Below, in pieces: positions 44,101 to 51,062 of a stretch of DNA of 64,000 nucleotides. This DNA comes from Clostridiales bacterium (lineage in GTDB: Bacteria; Bacillota; Clostridia; Saccharofermentanales; Saccharofermentanaceae): positions 1-64,000 of the forward strand of contig JAGAAI010000013.1 of NCBI GenBank assembly GCA_017615325.1, in the 5' to 3' direction. The notes beneath the pieces are model-generated. The model saw only the letters and a list, made by a program, of their open reading frames with translations. It ran no database searches and was not told the DNA's origin. Within the stretch, counting starts at the first letter, position 1. Each line of letters opens with the position of its first letter. Position numbers and translations under genes: made by a program.

Positions 44101-44231
44101 AATCTAATGGCTGCATCAAGCGTTTCCGGTGCAGCTGCATTAACTAAAGTTCCCTGGAAGATGCCTGCGACCATAACAATAGCCAGCAAACAAACAGTTG
44201 CTTTGCGGCGCAAAGCGGAAAAATAATTCAT
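41196..44231 (-). CDS. secreted beta-helix protein with duplicated N-terminal module
   Basis: 1011 residues with a signal peptide (about 1-33). The same duplicated module as in the protein encoded next lies at about 35-350 (FRGVSAAEMT, CKAIVDMLNYGAAAQVYFG, VKKMLVYGDSAKAY). YRQFGAMGNGKADDYYAI (about 355-375) is the usual opening of pectate-lyase-like right-handed beta-helix proteins. The rest repeats VTIDGCTF, VTLKNCKC, FKVIGCKL and similar rungs. It may be a polysaccharide-degrading or -binding protein. AGGAGG precedes the ATG. Its promoter shares an extended upstream element with the SLH gene at 49822. Confidence 0.82.
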   Translation of the reverse strand: MNYFSALRRKATVCLLAIVMVAGIFQGTLVNAAAPETLDAAIRFSYDFQEDFDMIFSCKIYSSGNFSNVRLNVDFGGKTTEIKQADFSDPATGVYRFTFRGVSAAEMTTVAKATLLATSGSTTYQSSAVETSVKSYAMGLLDYYSNLTGDKTKTYRTALCKAIVDMLNYGAAAQVYFGKNTNDLANKSLTSAQKQLGSSLAITPATCYAKKDLAQASASIEKIALSFENPVDFILYAKFANKPSDSVKAEISYKEDSGSTKTLSVASSAFELQEAEGLYRIEFKDIPSRYLKSALSIVLKDGNTAISSTVTYSCESYVKAILDGNFDNNVKDLVKKMLVYGDSAKAYAATLHTGCVTYRQFGAMGNGKADDYYAIVMTHDYANAKNLPVKADIGAHYYVKYMDPRSYKGAQIKTDTEWGNDTWGDAKFTIDDEKLGNTSISKPKDNMQLNTTTTITEGHCFLFTVEPSKPSEYKYSNSARKIYLGVDANLSNYPNYDSQDDAMARTFKNKTFSKNTTKFEGNFTEDALYYIRTDSVKRFGRNHMGGTNGKDQQEVIIVNKTKSGSNYGMLDSSTPLCWDWEKMYIIVKYPMDKETIQVKGGDFTTIVNTDRQESYIHRGISVCRSNVVLKDIKHDLAGEEKQFVDGLSWDEKKNVYKAHTGAPYHGFIRVDHCAHVTIDGCTFTDHLRNYQLINDDQSHSTAPYDFYAEYAVDVTLKNCKCNPTKVAKYNLSDPTGIMDETTRWGTMGTNYMKDFKVIGCKLSRVDAHQGVYNLTVKDSELGIHGIATVGFGKLHVENTLNHATYFISLRRDFGSAWFGDVEVVDCTWDIRDQTSRGFFEVYYDPTFQYCYEPFEYNGRTYYSSLPKTVTINGLTIDGTGLYNDNGYGFHNRGFNVFDQVIYGVGTVDEDYLSRKNAPSYEVYTSTQNAVELYKRPYYFPLKAPDKVTVSGIKVINPDVPKVRNSKLAGVFVRRPGYAQIHDSYFFTKDYDATTLVWDQKVEYEVRPSRVE

Positions 44232-44297
44232 GATAACCCCTCCTAAACAGTTACTGTTTCCCCCACGAAAACATGACTATTTCCTCATAATGAGCAA

Positions 44298-44369
44298 AAT
44301 ATACCACATTCTTCACATTGGTGCAATATTGTTTTCGCATTTTTTCAAATTTCTGCCACATTTGGGAAC
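44298..44369 (-). promoter_or_regulatory. promoter with extended upstream element (beta-helix gene)
   Basis: TTGCAC (44321-44326) - 17 nt - TATATT (44298-44303) on the minus strand. The ~49 nt upstream (44321-44369) align at roughly three quarters identity with 50915-50962, including TGGCA, GAAC/GAAA-rich spacing and AATATTGC just before the -35. Confidence 0.65.
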
Positions 44370-44454
44370 GCGATATTATAATTATTAAGAAATTTTTAAT
44401 GCGCACGAAAAACTTGTCTGTCAGACAAACAATAAAAAAGGGCATTTTCGATAT

Positions 44455-44492
44455 GATAAGAACACCCGAAGCCGGATAGACTTCGGGGGTTC
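44455..44492 (-). terminator. terminator of the two-component operon
   Basis: Arms GAACACCCGAAG and CTTCGGGGGTTC (44460-44492) make a near-perfect 12-bp stem, followed by a short TTATC on the minus strand. Confidence 0.65.
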
Positions 44493-44541
44493 ACTGCAGT
44501 TAACGATCCCCCCTGTTAAACTGCATATCAATATTCAAAGA

Positions 44542-46134
44542 TCAGATCTTAACTTCAGCTATAAACTTGTCTTCTTCGGATCTTATATCAAGCTTCATAC
44601 CAAGCATCGCAAGGTTGTTATCAGCTATTGCAAGTCCCAGGCCCGTACCCCTGTTGCCACGTGTAGAACTGCCTTTGGCGAAAGGATCCTTCAAGCCCTC
44701 TACGCTCTCAATCTTCTCAGCGGTGACATTGATTATCAGGAGTCTCTTCTCATCAAGGCTGATATTGATATCTGACCCTTCCTTACTGTAAAGAACGGCA
44801 TTGCCGATAAGATTTGAAATAGCCTGCCGGAAGATCTCACGGTCAGTAATGATCTTTATATCCTTCTTGCCGTATTTTACTTTCAAAGACTTATCTTCGA
44901 TCATCTGCTCGTTATCGGATATGATCTGAGAAATAACGGCACTTATATCAACTTCTTCTTTGTTGACAGCAGTCTGCGTCTTCTCGGATTTGGAGAACTC
45001 CAGGATGTCATTGACCATCTTATTCATCTGAGAAACTTTCTCTTCAATCTTGCCCGCATAGTATTCCTGCTTATCACCGCCTATGTGGTTTGAAAGATTC
45101 TCAGCATAAGCCGATATTGCAGCCATGGGAGTCTTCAGGTCGTGGGCCATCGCATCGATCATGCGTGATCTCATCTCATAGACCTGGTATCTTCTCATCC
45201 TGACGTTGTAAACGATCGTTGCAGGGATGAAAGCTAAACCGAATGAGACCCATATGACGACGACCAGCCCGATCGTAATCTGGCTCTTAAATTTAGTCGT
45301 AAAAGGGATTACCTTATACTCTGACCATTCGCTCTTTCTAACAAGTCCTTCACTCTCAATATAGTCGCCATGAACATAATCTTCATCGTTATCAGCACCT
45401 TCAAATCCGGCAACTATACCATGGTTCAAGGTAACTCCTTCGAGAGCATTGACCAAAGTAAAACCTTCAGTATTGTCAGGTTCGATCGTTATGACCTTAC
45501 CTGTTGGTACTATATTTCCACCATTTGATATGGTGCAGATCTCAAACTCAACCGGAATGAACAAACCCTCATCAAGATTTGCATAAAACTTGCTGCAACT
45601 AAAGAAATTCTCAGGGCTTTGCTCTAAACACTCAGAACCGACATCTGTAATACCTTGCATATCTTTGACTTCCTGAGTATTGAAATACTCCATGTATTTA
45701 TCGTCAGCCAGTCTCAGGATATACGACTTGCTCATGATATACGACTTGATCTCTTCTGTTTTCAGATCACCATCGTAATAAGAATAGTACAGTATCGCAG
45801 TCCTGGATGAATCGACCTCACCGATACCTCTGAAATCATATCTGACCTTTTGTCCTGTTTCTGAATAATGGTTGACGAGAGCAGCCTTGATCTTAGAGAT
45901 ATCTGATGATACGAGTTCTTCTTTTTGAAAATCGTTTTCGAAAATGACCTCATCAATTTCTCCGGTGACATCGTAGAAATCCTTTTCATCTTCTGTTTCA
46001 TAATAATAGCTCACGTATCGAACAAGGCAAACTCCCATCGCCAAAGCCATAAGGACAGCCAGAACGATGATCAGACTTACGAAATAATCTATCAGGTAAT
46101 TAGGTTTCCTGATGATATCTTTGCGCACTTTCAT
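44542..46134 (-). CDS. membrane sensor histidine kinase
   Basis: 530 residues. Membrane helices at about 15-40 and 287-309 flank a ~245-residue extracellular sensor. The HisKA box has H331 in DAMAHDLKTPMAAI. The ATPase domain shows N-box FRQAISNLIGNAVLYSKEGS and GTGLGLAIADNN. It should phosphorylate the response regulator whose gene lies 2 nt upstream. The signal is unknown. GGAGG lies before the ATG, at the end of the regulator gene. Confidence 0.93.
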   Translation of the reverse strand: MKVRKDIIRKPNYLIDYFVSLIIVLAVLMALAMGVCLVRYVSYYYETEDEKDFYDVTGEIDEVIFENDFQKEELVSSDISKIKAALVNHYSETGQKVRYDFRGIGEVDSSRTAILYYSYYDGDLKTEEIKSYIMSKSYILRLADDKYMEYFNTQEVKDMQGITDVGSECLEQSPENFFSCSKFYANLDEGLFIPVEFEICTISNGGNIVPTGKVITIEPDNTEGFTLVNALEGVTLNHGIVAGFEGADNDEDYVHGDYIESEGLVRKSEWSEYKVIPFTTKFKSQITIGLVVVIWVSFGLAFIPATIVYNVRMRRYQVYEMRSRMIDAMAHDLKTPMAAISAYAENLSNHIGGDKQEYYAGKIEEKVSQMNKMVNDILEFSKSEKTQTAVNKEEVDISAVISQIISDNEQMIEDKSLKVKYGKKDIKIITDREIFRQAISNLIGNAVLYSKEGSDINISLDEKRLLIINVTAEKIESVEGLKDPFAKGSSTRGNRGTGLGLAIADNNLAMLGMKLDIRSEEDKFIAEVKI

Positions 46135-46136
46135 TT

Positions 46137-46817
46137 TTATTCCTCCGTTAAACGATAGCCCCTGCCTATCATGGTCTTGACCTGACCTGATGCTATGCCC
46201 AGACTCTCGCGGAGCCTTCTTATGGTGTTGTCAACGACCCTGTCATTAACATCAAGATCATCCCCCCACACATGATCGAGGATAGCCTGGCGAGACAATA
46301 CGGATCCCTTGTTTTCGATGAGATAGAGCAATAAGAAATACTCTCTCGAATTGATGGCGATCTCGCGCCCGCTGACTTTGACAAGCATGGTCCTTTTATT
46401 AAGTGTTATGGCTCCGCAGCAAAATTCTTCACTCTCTCCGCTCTTCTTTGCGCGCTTAAGAAGAGCCAGACTCTTGGCGTAAAGCTGCCGCAGTGAGAAG
46501 GGCTTAACGACATAGTCATCGCAGCCGGTCTCATAGCCTTTCAAGATATTGTTTTCGGACCCTAAGGCTGTTACGAATATGATCGGGCAGTCGTTCTTAG
46601 TTCTTGCCGCCGTACATATCTCAAAGCCAGAAGCCCCGGGAAGCATTATGTCCAATATCATGAGATCGAAATCTTCATTTAAGACCTTGGCCAATGCATC
46701 CTTACCGTCGGATGCGGTCACGACCTCCCAAAGTCCGGCGCCTTCCTCGCGATAGAAGTCGCTCGTAGCTTCGAGCAGGTCGGGTGAATCTTCAACGATC
46801 AGCAATCTATAGGACAT
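46137..46817 (-). CDS. OmpR-family response regulator
   Basis: 226 residues from the ATG at 46817, preferred because GGAGG lies 8 nt upstream; an ATG five codons earlier has none. The receiver domain has VEDS acidic residues, phospho-acceptor D56 (LMILDIMLPG), T in FVTALG and K in VVKPFS. The C-terminal winged helix (about 125-225) has REYFLLLYLIENKGSVLSRQAILDHVWG and VVDNTIRRLRESLG. It binds DNA after phosphorylation by the downstream-encoded kinase. Targets are unknown; the neighbouring secreted proteins are candidates by position only. Confidence 0.93.
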   Translation of the reverse strand: MSYRLLIVEDSPDLLEATSDFYREEGAGLWEVVTASDGKDALAKVLNEDFDLMILDIMLPGASGFEICTAARTKNDCPIIFVTALGSENNILKGYETGCDDYVVKPFSLRQLYAKSLALLKRAKKSGESEEFCCGAITLNKRTMLVKVSGREIAINSREYFLLLYLIENKGSVLSRQAILDHVWGDDLDVNDRVVDNTIRRLRESLGIASGQVKTMIGRGYRLTEE

Positions 46818-46892
46818 GTCTTCTTCCTCCATGGCTATATCTTACATTATAGATGTGTCGTGAGTATGTCACGGAAAATCTTTTATGAAAGA

Positions 46893-46918
46893 TAAAAAAA
46901 GGCCGGAAGAAGCCGGCC
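46893..46918 (-). terminator. terminator of the radical SAM gene
   Basis: GGCCGG/CCGGCC stem (46901-46918) followed by TTTTTTTATC on the minus strand. Confidence 0.88.
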
Positions 46919-46947
46919 ATGATCGTCTTATATTATTATGATCTATC

Positions 46948-48303
46948 TTACTCCAGACCTCTGATCCTTCTTACCCTGTTGGAAAGTTCCATAAGGTCGC
47001 ATTCGCACTCGGCGATCTTGGAGATTACGTTCTTATTGTCCATCGTTATCGTGTAGTTGTAAGCGAAAGCCTTCTCGACGCTGTCGTGACTTTCCGTGTA
47101 CTTCATGCTGAAAAGTTCTATAGCATATCTTATCTCATCGTGCGTAAGGTTCATCTTCATGCAGGAATTGCCGGCATTCTGGAAAGAGCAGAAAACATCG
47201 GGTGTCATATCTTCCATCCCGTCAAGATGGAAGTCGGTAAACTCGTTAAAGGCCACGATATCGCTGTCCATGTATTCAGCCAGTTTAAAGGTCTCATATA
47301 GTGTTATCCAGGTATCCTCAGGGAAGCCTATAGTATAGAAGGCCATCGTCTTGACGCCCTTGGAGCGGATCATGTCGACAGTCTTTTTCTGACCTGCCTT
47401 GTCGACTATGTTGCTCTTGTATTTGCCGAGTATCTCTTTGTTGCCTGACTTGATATCAAAGCATACGAGGAAGAGTCCTGCTTCCTTCATAAGATCTATG
47501 AGCTCTTCATCAAGACTTGAAAGTTCCGTCTCGCAGATCCAGGAGATCTTGATGCCTTCGGATATGATCCTCCTGCAAAGATCCATTATCCGTTCCTTGT
47601 CACAGGTAAAGAACTGATCCCTGAACTGGATGATGTCAACGCCCAGCGCTACAAGAGATCTTATGTCTTCCATGACCTTATCGACATCTCTTGATTCGTA
47701 AGCATTATAGTACTGGATATAAGGACAGTATGCGCAGTTCAAGGGGCAGCTGCGGCTCGCAAGGACCGTGAGCCTTATCTTGTCGTTGTCGTCCCTATAG
47801 GACTTGTAATCGACCAGGCTGTAATCCGGTACCGGCATATCGTTGATCGTGCCTTCGCGGCCGTTGACGTATCTATATATGTACTTGTCCAAAGGTTCAT
47901 CGATAACTTCATCTACCCGTGTGTTTTTGCAGATCCAGGACTTCAGGGTCCTTACCGCCTGACCTGCCAGCATGACGTAAGATCCGGGGATACTGTCCTT
48001 GATCATCCTTGCAAGTTCCAGGTCGCTCTTGATGGTCGCTGCAGCCGTCTTTATGATCAGCTTGTCGAACTTAACGGAAGAGATCTTTTGCAGGAGATCG
48101 TCAGGCAGGATCTTGCCCTCAACATAAGCATCCAAAAGAACTGCAGAATAGTCGTCAGAATCATTGAGGATCGTTGCTGCATTTATAAGAGGCAGATCCG
48201 GAAAGACATCCCTGCTGTGGAGCACAGTCCCGAATTCGCCTTGCGCGTCAGTATGTATATTTACGCCATAATATGGGCGCACCAGTAAAAATCGTTCCTT
48301 CAT
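46948..48303 (-). CDS. radical SAM protein (B12-binding-like N-terminus)
   Basis: 451 residues. The radical SAM cluster motif C186-x3-C190-x2-C193 (SRSCPLNCAYC) binds a 4Fe-4S cluster and S-adenosylmethionine. The N-terminal ~150 residues look like the cobalamin-binding-type Rossmann domain of methylthiotransferase or BchE relatives, with YSAVLLDAYVEG and KLIIKTAA, but no DxHxxG is seen. The barrel continues with DIIQFRDQFFT and ISWICETEL. The substrate is unknown. It is transcribed alone. Confidence 0.82.
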   Translation of the reverse strand: MKERFLLVRPYYGVNIHTDAQGEFGTVLHSRDVFPDLPLINAATILNDSDDYSAVLLDAYVEGKILPDDLLQKISSVKFDKLIIKTAAATIKSDLELARMIKDSIPGSYVMLAGQAVRTLKSWICKNTRVDEVIDEPLDKYIYRYVNGREGTINDMPVPDYSLVDYKSYRDDNDKIRLTVLASRSCPLNCAYCPYIQYYNAYESRDVDKVMEDIRSLVALGVDIIQFRDQFFTCDKERIMDLCRRIISEGIKISWICETELSSLDEELIDLMKEAGLFLVCFDIKSGNKEILGKYKSNIVDKAGQKKTVDMIRSKGVKTMAFYTIGFPEDTWITLYETFKLAEYMDSDIVAFNEFTDFHLDGMEDMTPDVFCSFQNAGNSCMKMNLTHDEIRYAIELFSMKYTESHDSVEKAFAYNYTITMDNKNVISKIAECECDLMELSNRVRRIRGLE

Positions 48304-48375
48304 CCTTTAACTACCCTCATAGTTATCTTACATTAGATTATATCGCATCCGACGCAATATGTATCGCACGAATAA

Positions 48376-49248
48376 TCAGGCGTGTGACAGATCAGGAAAA
48401 TATAACTTATCCTTCTCTATCGATTCAAGCTCTTCTCCCCTGTAAAAGAGCCTGTAATCCTCCGCCCCGTCGTAGAGTTCAGACGAAGTAATATATCTGT
48501 CTTTTTCAAGCGGAGTAAAGCCTAATCTTATCTTATCACCCTCGTGGTCTATGCGCCTGATAACTTCGATCAGATCTAACTTCGCGCCCGGCAAAACCGA
48601 CTGCAGAACGATGCAGTCTTCCTCATCCAAAACAGCAAAACAATCTATGTCTTCCGCATAAAAAACATTTTCGAGCCCGGCCGTATAGAAGAGTTGCAGA
48701 CCATACTTATTGATCTGCTCGAAAGATGACATATAAAAACTCTTGCGCACCCGCTCAAGATATCTCTTCTTCATGTCATCGCCCATATCTGAAATGTTTT
48801 TGAATCTGTCTCCGGACTTTTCTTTGCAGTATTCTTCTTTTACAAAATATCTGTACTGGTTCACGATGCGAAACCCCATCTTGGCGTAGAAGTCATAAGC
48901 GCTGAGATCACCGAAAAGATATATCCCGTCACAGTCAGATTCGTACTCGGCTATGACGTGCTCCATGAGCTTTCTTGCGAGTCCTTTTTTGCGGTAAGAT
49001 TCGTCCGTCATGACAGTGCCGATCTGGATGTAATTCTTTTCGATGCCGTTCTGCAAAAACTGCATACGGTTAGCCGACACGTTAGATAATATCCTGCCGT
49101 CTTCAGCCAGGGAATAAGGGATATAATCGCCTTCGAAATAACCGCCCTTGACCCAGCCGTCAAAATCAAAACCGAATGTCTTGCGGGTCAGCTCATTTAG
49201 CATCTCCCGGCATCTGTCATCCGTCATGTAGTCTGATATAAGTTCCAT
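48376..49248 (-). CDS. GNAT acetyltransferase with C-terminal extension
   Basis: 290 residues from the ATG at 49248 (AGGAG upstream); an in-frame start at 49320 would add 24 residues running through a hairpin. The N-terminal ~150 residues are a GNAT domain: GTVMTDESYRKKGLARKLMEHVIAEY for acetyl-CoA and DFYAKMGFR. The extension of ~140 residues includes VFYAEDIDCFAVLDEEDCIVLQ and looks like a second, degenerate GNAT fold. The substrate is unknown. Confidence 0.78.
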   Translation of the reverse strand: MELISDYMTDDRCREMLNELTRKTFGFDFDGWVKGGYFEGDYIPYSLAEDGRILSNVSANRMQFLQNGIEKNYIQIGTVMTDESYRKKGLARKLMEHVIAEYESDCDGIYLFGDLSAYDFYAKMGFRIVNQYRYFVKEEYCKEKSGDRFKNISDMGDDMKKRYLERVRKSFYMSSFEQINKYGLQLFYTAGLENVFYAEDIDCFAVLDEEDCIVLQSVLPGAKLDLIEVIRRIDHEGDKIRLGFTPLEKDRYITSSELYDGAEDYRLFYRGEELESIEKDKLYFPDLSHA

Positions 49249-49308
49249 GTTTAGGATAGCTCCTATCTTATTTCTATGGATAATTATATCACTCAAGCTT
49301 CGGGGGCA

Positions 49309-49365
49309 TTTGCTCACCATGTTTGCTCAACTTTCGGGATTATTTGAGCAAAGTTGGTGAGCAAA
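49309..49365. promoter_or_regulatory. double inverted repeat of TTTGCTCA boxes
   Basis: Two TTTGCTCA boxes (49309-49316, 49322-49329) are mirrored by two TGAGCAAA boxes (49345-49352, 49358-49365), giving a 57-nt nested dyad. It lies about 20 bp upstream of a TATAAT (49283-49288, minus strand) that may serve the acetyltransferase gene. It could be a repressor site or a stem-loop. Confidence 0.5.
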
Positions 49366-49388
49366 AAATCTGCAATTAACAGCTGCTC

Positions 49389-49511
49389 TTATGCCTTCTT
49401 CTTATTCTTCGCAACAAGAACTATGTCTATACCGGCAGCAGCTGCGATCAGGACAGCTATGCCGGCATAGACCAGAGGATTGCCCTTGCTGTCAGCAGGA
49501 GCAGCGGCACA
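49389..49511 (-). pseudogene. 3' tail of a lost membrane-anchored surface protein
   Basis: Minus-strand reading ending at a TAA (49389-49391) gives APADSKGNPLVYAG, a hydrophobic helix AVLIAAAAGIDIVLVA and a basic KNKKKA tail, the typical C-terminal membrane anchor of Gram-positive surface proteins. Upstream it runs directly into response-regulator sequence in another frame, so the rest of the gene is gone. Confidence 0.6.
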
Positions 49512-49726
49512 TCCGAATTCTTCTTGATGACTTCACACACGCCGTATCCTGAGATCTTGGGGATCATGATATCAAGGATCACAAGATCGAACTTCTCTTT
49601 CCCGAAAAGTTCGATCGCAGAAACACCATCCTCAGCCTGAACCACCCCGTAGCCTTCGCTATGGAGGTAACCTGCAAGGAGTTCCCTGATATCAGCCTCA
49701 TCTTCTACCACAAGGATCTTTTTCAT
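49457..49726 (-). pseudogene. truncated response-regulator receiver domain
   Basis: 89 residues. The start is a normal receiver (KKILVVEDEADIRELL, phospho-acceptor D52 in LVILDIMIP, then VPLLLLTAR). It stops being receiver-like at the switch threonine and ends after 9 foreign residues, losing the last third of the receiver and all DNA-binding sequence. The foreign part is the out-of-frame start of the membrane-anchor tail at 49389-49511. This is a deletion joining two genes. It may still make a short protein. Confidence 0.75.
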
Positions 49727-49767
49727 GATTTCATTATAGAGTAGTTTTTTGAATTTAATATGGAGAT

Positions 49768-49800
49768 GATAAACAGAGCCGCTCCATGCGAAGCGGCTCC
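49768..49800 (-). terminator. terminator of the short SLH gene
   Basis: GAGCCGCT/AGCGGCTC stem (49776-49799) followed by TGTTTATC on the minus strand, just past the gene at 49822. Confidence 0.7.
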
Positions 49801-49821
49801 GTTAGGATCATTATCTACAGA

Positions 49822-50748
49822 TCATTTCTTGTTGATGTTTTTATCATACTTATACAGGAACGTTACCATTTGGCGTCTCAGACAGTCACCGTTAGGACGG
49901 AATGTACCGTCGTCGTATCCTGCGAGGATCTTCTTCTCGGATGCCCAGAGAGTTGCCTTATAGAAATAATCGCTCTTCTTGACATCACTGAACTTATTCT
50001 TGGTTGTCTTCGGAGAAGGTTTGCCGGCCAGTCTCCAGAGGAATGTAACGGCATGCCTGCGGGCACATACGATCTGCGGCCCGAACGTTCCGTCCTTATA
50101 TCCTTCCACGATATGGTTCTCGTTGCCCCAGATGCAGGCCTTGTAGAAATAATCGTTTTTCTTGACATCGCTGAACTTACAGGTCTTCGTCTTTGGCTTG
50201 GGCTCGCCCATTAGTCTCCAGATGAACGTTACCATCTGAGCTCTTGTACACTTATTGGCGGGCTTAAACTTTGTCTGGTTGTCGTAGCCCTTGACTACTC
50301 CCTTATCTGTCAGATAGTTTGTAGGTGTATACCAGAAGTCTTCGCTGTTCGTAACGTCCTTATAGAGCAGGGTGACTTTGCACTTGGCGCTCTTGCCCGC
50401 TGCGGTAGCCGTTATCGTAACGGAGCCTGCCATCTTTGCAGTGACTTTACCGTTCTTATCTACAGCAGCTTTCTTAGTATCTGAAGATTTCCAGCTAACA
50501 GCTTCATTTGAACCTGTAAGAGTTGCCTTCAGTGTAAGGGTTTTGCCGCAGACGATATTTGCTTTGGACTTATTGAGCTTCAAAGATAATTCGCCTGATG
50601 GATCCTCCTGCTGACCCCCGGGATCTGATACATCTCCTAACTGGATCGCAGGACCTTCATATTCCCCGGGACCTTTAAGGACCACAGCCGCAATAAGGAT
50701 CGACGCCATCAAAACGGCAAGCGCGATCACCGCTATCCTTTTTAACAT
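49822..50748 (-). CDS. short BIg2 and three-SLH surface protein
   Basis: 308 residues from the ATG at 50748, which has GGGGGTG 6 nt upstream; the in-frame ATG at 50763 is itself part of that site. Signal peptide, then GEYEGPAIQLGD as in the PASTA-SLH protein, a short linker, one BIg2 domain (about 55-130) and three SLH domains (about 135-303). It has no front-end ligand domain, so it may be a minimal wall-bound unit. The promoter matches that of the beta-helix gene. Confidence 0.88.
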   Translation of the reverse strand: MLKRIAVIALAVLMASILIAAVVLKGPGEYEGPAIQLGDVSDPGGQQEDPSGELSLKLNKSKANIVCGKTLTLKATLTGSNEAVSWKSSDTKKAAVDKNGKVTAKMAGSVTITATAAGKSAKCKVTLLYKDVTNSEDFWYTPTNYLTDKGVVKGYDNQTKFKPANKCTRAQMVTFIWRLMGEPKPKTKTCKFSDVKKNDYFYKACIWGNENHIVEGYKDGTFGPQIVCARRHAVTFLWRLAGKPSPKTTKNKFSDVKKSDYFYKATLWASEKKILAGYDDGTFRPNGDCLRRQMVTFLYKYDKNINKK

Positions 50749-50891
50749 ATTCAACACCCCCATTTTCAGGTATCAGCCGCTCACTTTATATCACCACGAA
50801 AGACTATAGACTGTAATAAGCCTTTAATCCCTGATTTTATTACTTCGTGATGACCCCCTCGATAACGCGACTAATACTTCACGATGTGTTG

Positions 50892-50962
50892 AATATATCA
50901 TAACGTTCATACCGGCGCAATATTTATTTCAAATTTGTTCAGTTTAGTGCCATATTTAGAAC
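50892..50962 (-). promoter_or_regulatory. promoter with extended upstream element (short SLH gene)
   Basis: TTGCGC (50915-50920) - 17 nt - TATATT (50892-50897) on the minus strand, with a ~48-nt AT-rich upstream element that aligns to the one before the beta-helix gene (44321-44369). Confidence 0.65.
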
Positions 50963-50974
50963 AATATTTCGATT

Positions 50975-51010
50975 CAAAAAACTCAAGCGGGACTGTCCCC
51001 GCCTGAGTTT
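50975..51010 (-). terminator. terminator of the Fn3-like SLH gene
   Basis: Arms AAACTCAAGCGGG and CCCGCCTGAGTTT (one mismatch) followed by TTTTTTG on the minus strand, about 50 nt past the stop at 51063. Confidence 0.85.
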
Positions 51011-51062
51011 ACTTTAAAGATCAGGTTCCCTAAGGAACTGGCAAAGTAATGTTTTTCATCGA

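Larger units (their letters stand above)
44232..44541. other. intergenic region before the beta-helix gene
   Basis: It holds the TTGCAC/TATATT promoter and upstream element of the beta-helix gene, a short palindrome TTGTCTGTCAGACAA (44413-44427), and the terminator of the two-component operon (44455-44492). No ORF with a ribosome binding site was found. Confidence 0.6.
50749..51062. other. intergenic region before the short SLH gene
   Basis: It contains the promoter at 50892-50920, a ~140-nt leader with two similar boxes on the minus strand (ATCGTGAAGTATTA and ATCACGAAGTAATA), and the terminator of the next upstream gene (50975-51010). No ORF was recognised. Confidence 0.55.

Noticed and set aside
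44413-44427. Palindrome TTGTCTGTCAGACAA as an operator
   Set aside because: It is isolated, about 90 bp upstream of the -35 and not repeated elsewhere, so the evidence is too thin.
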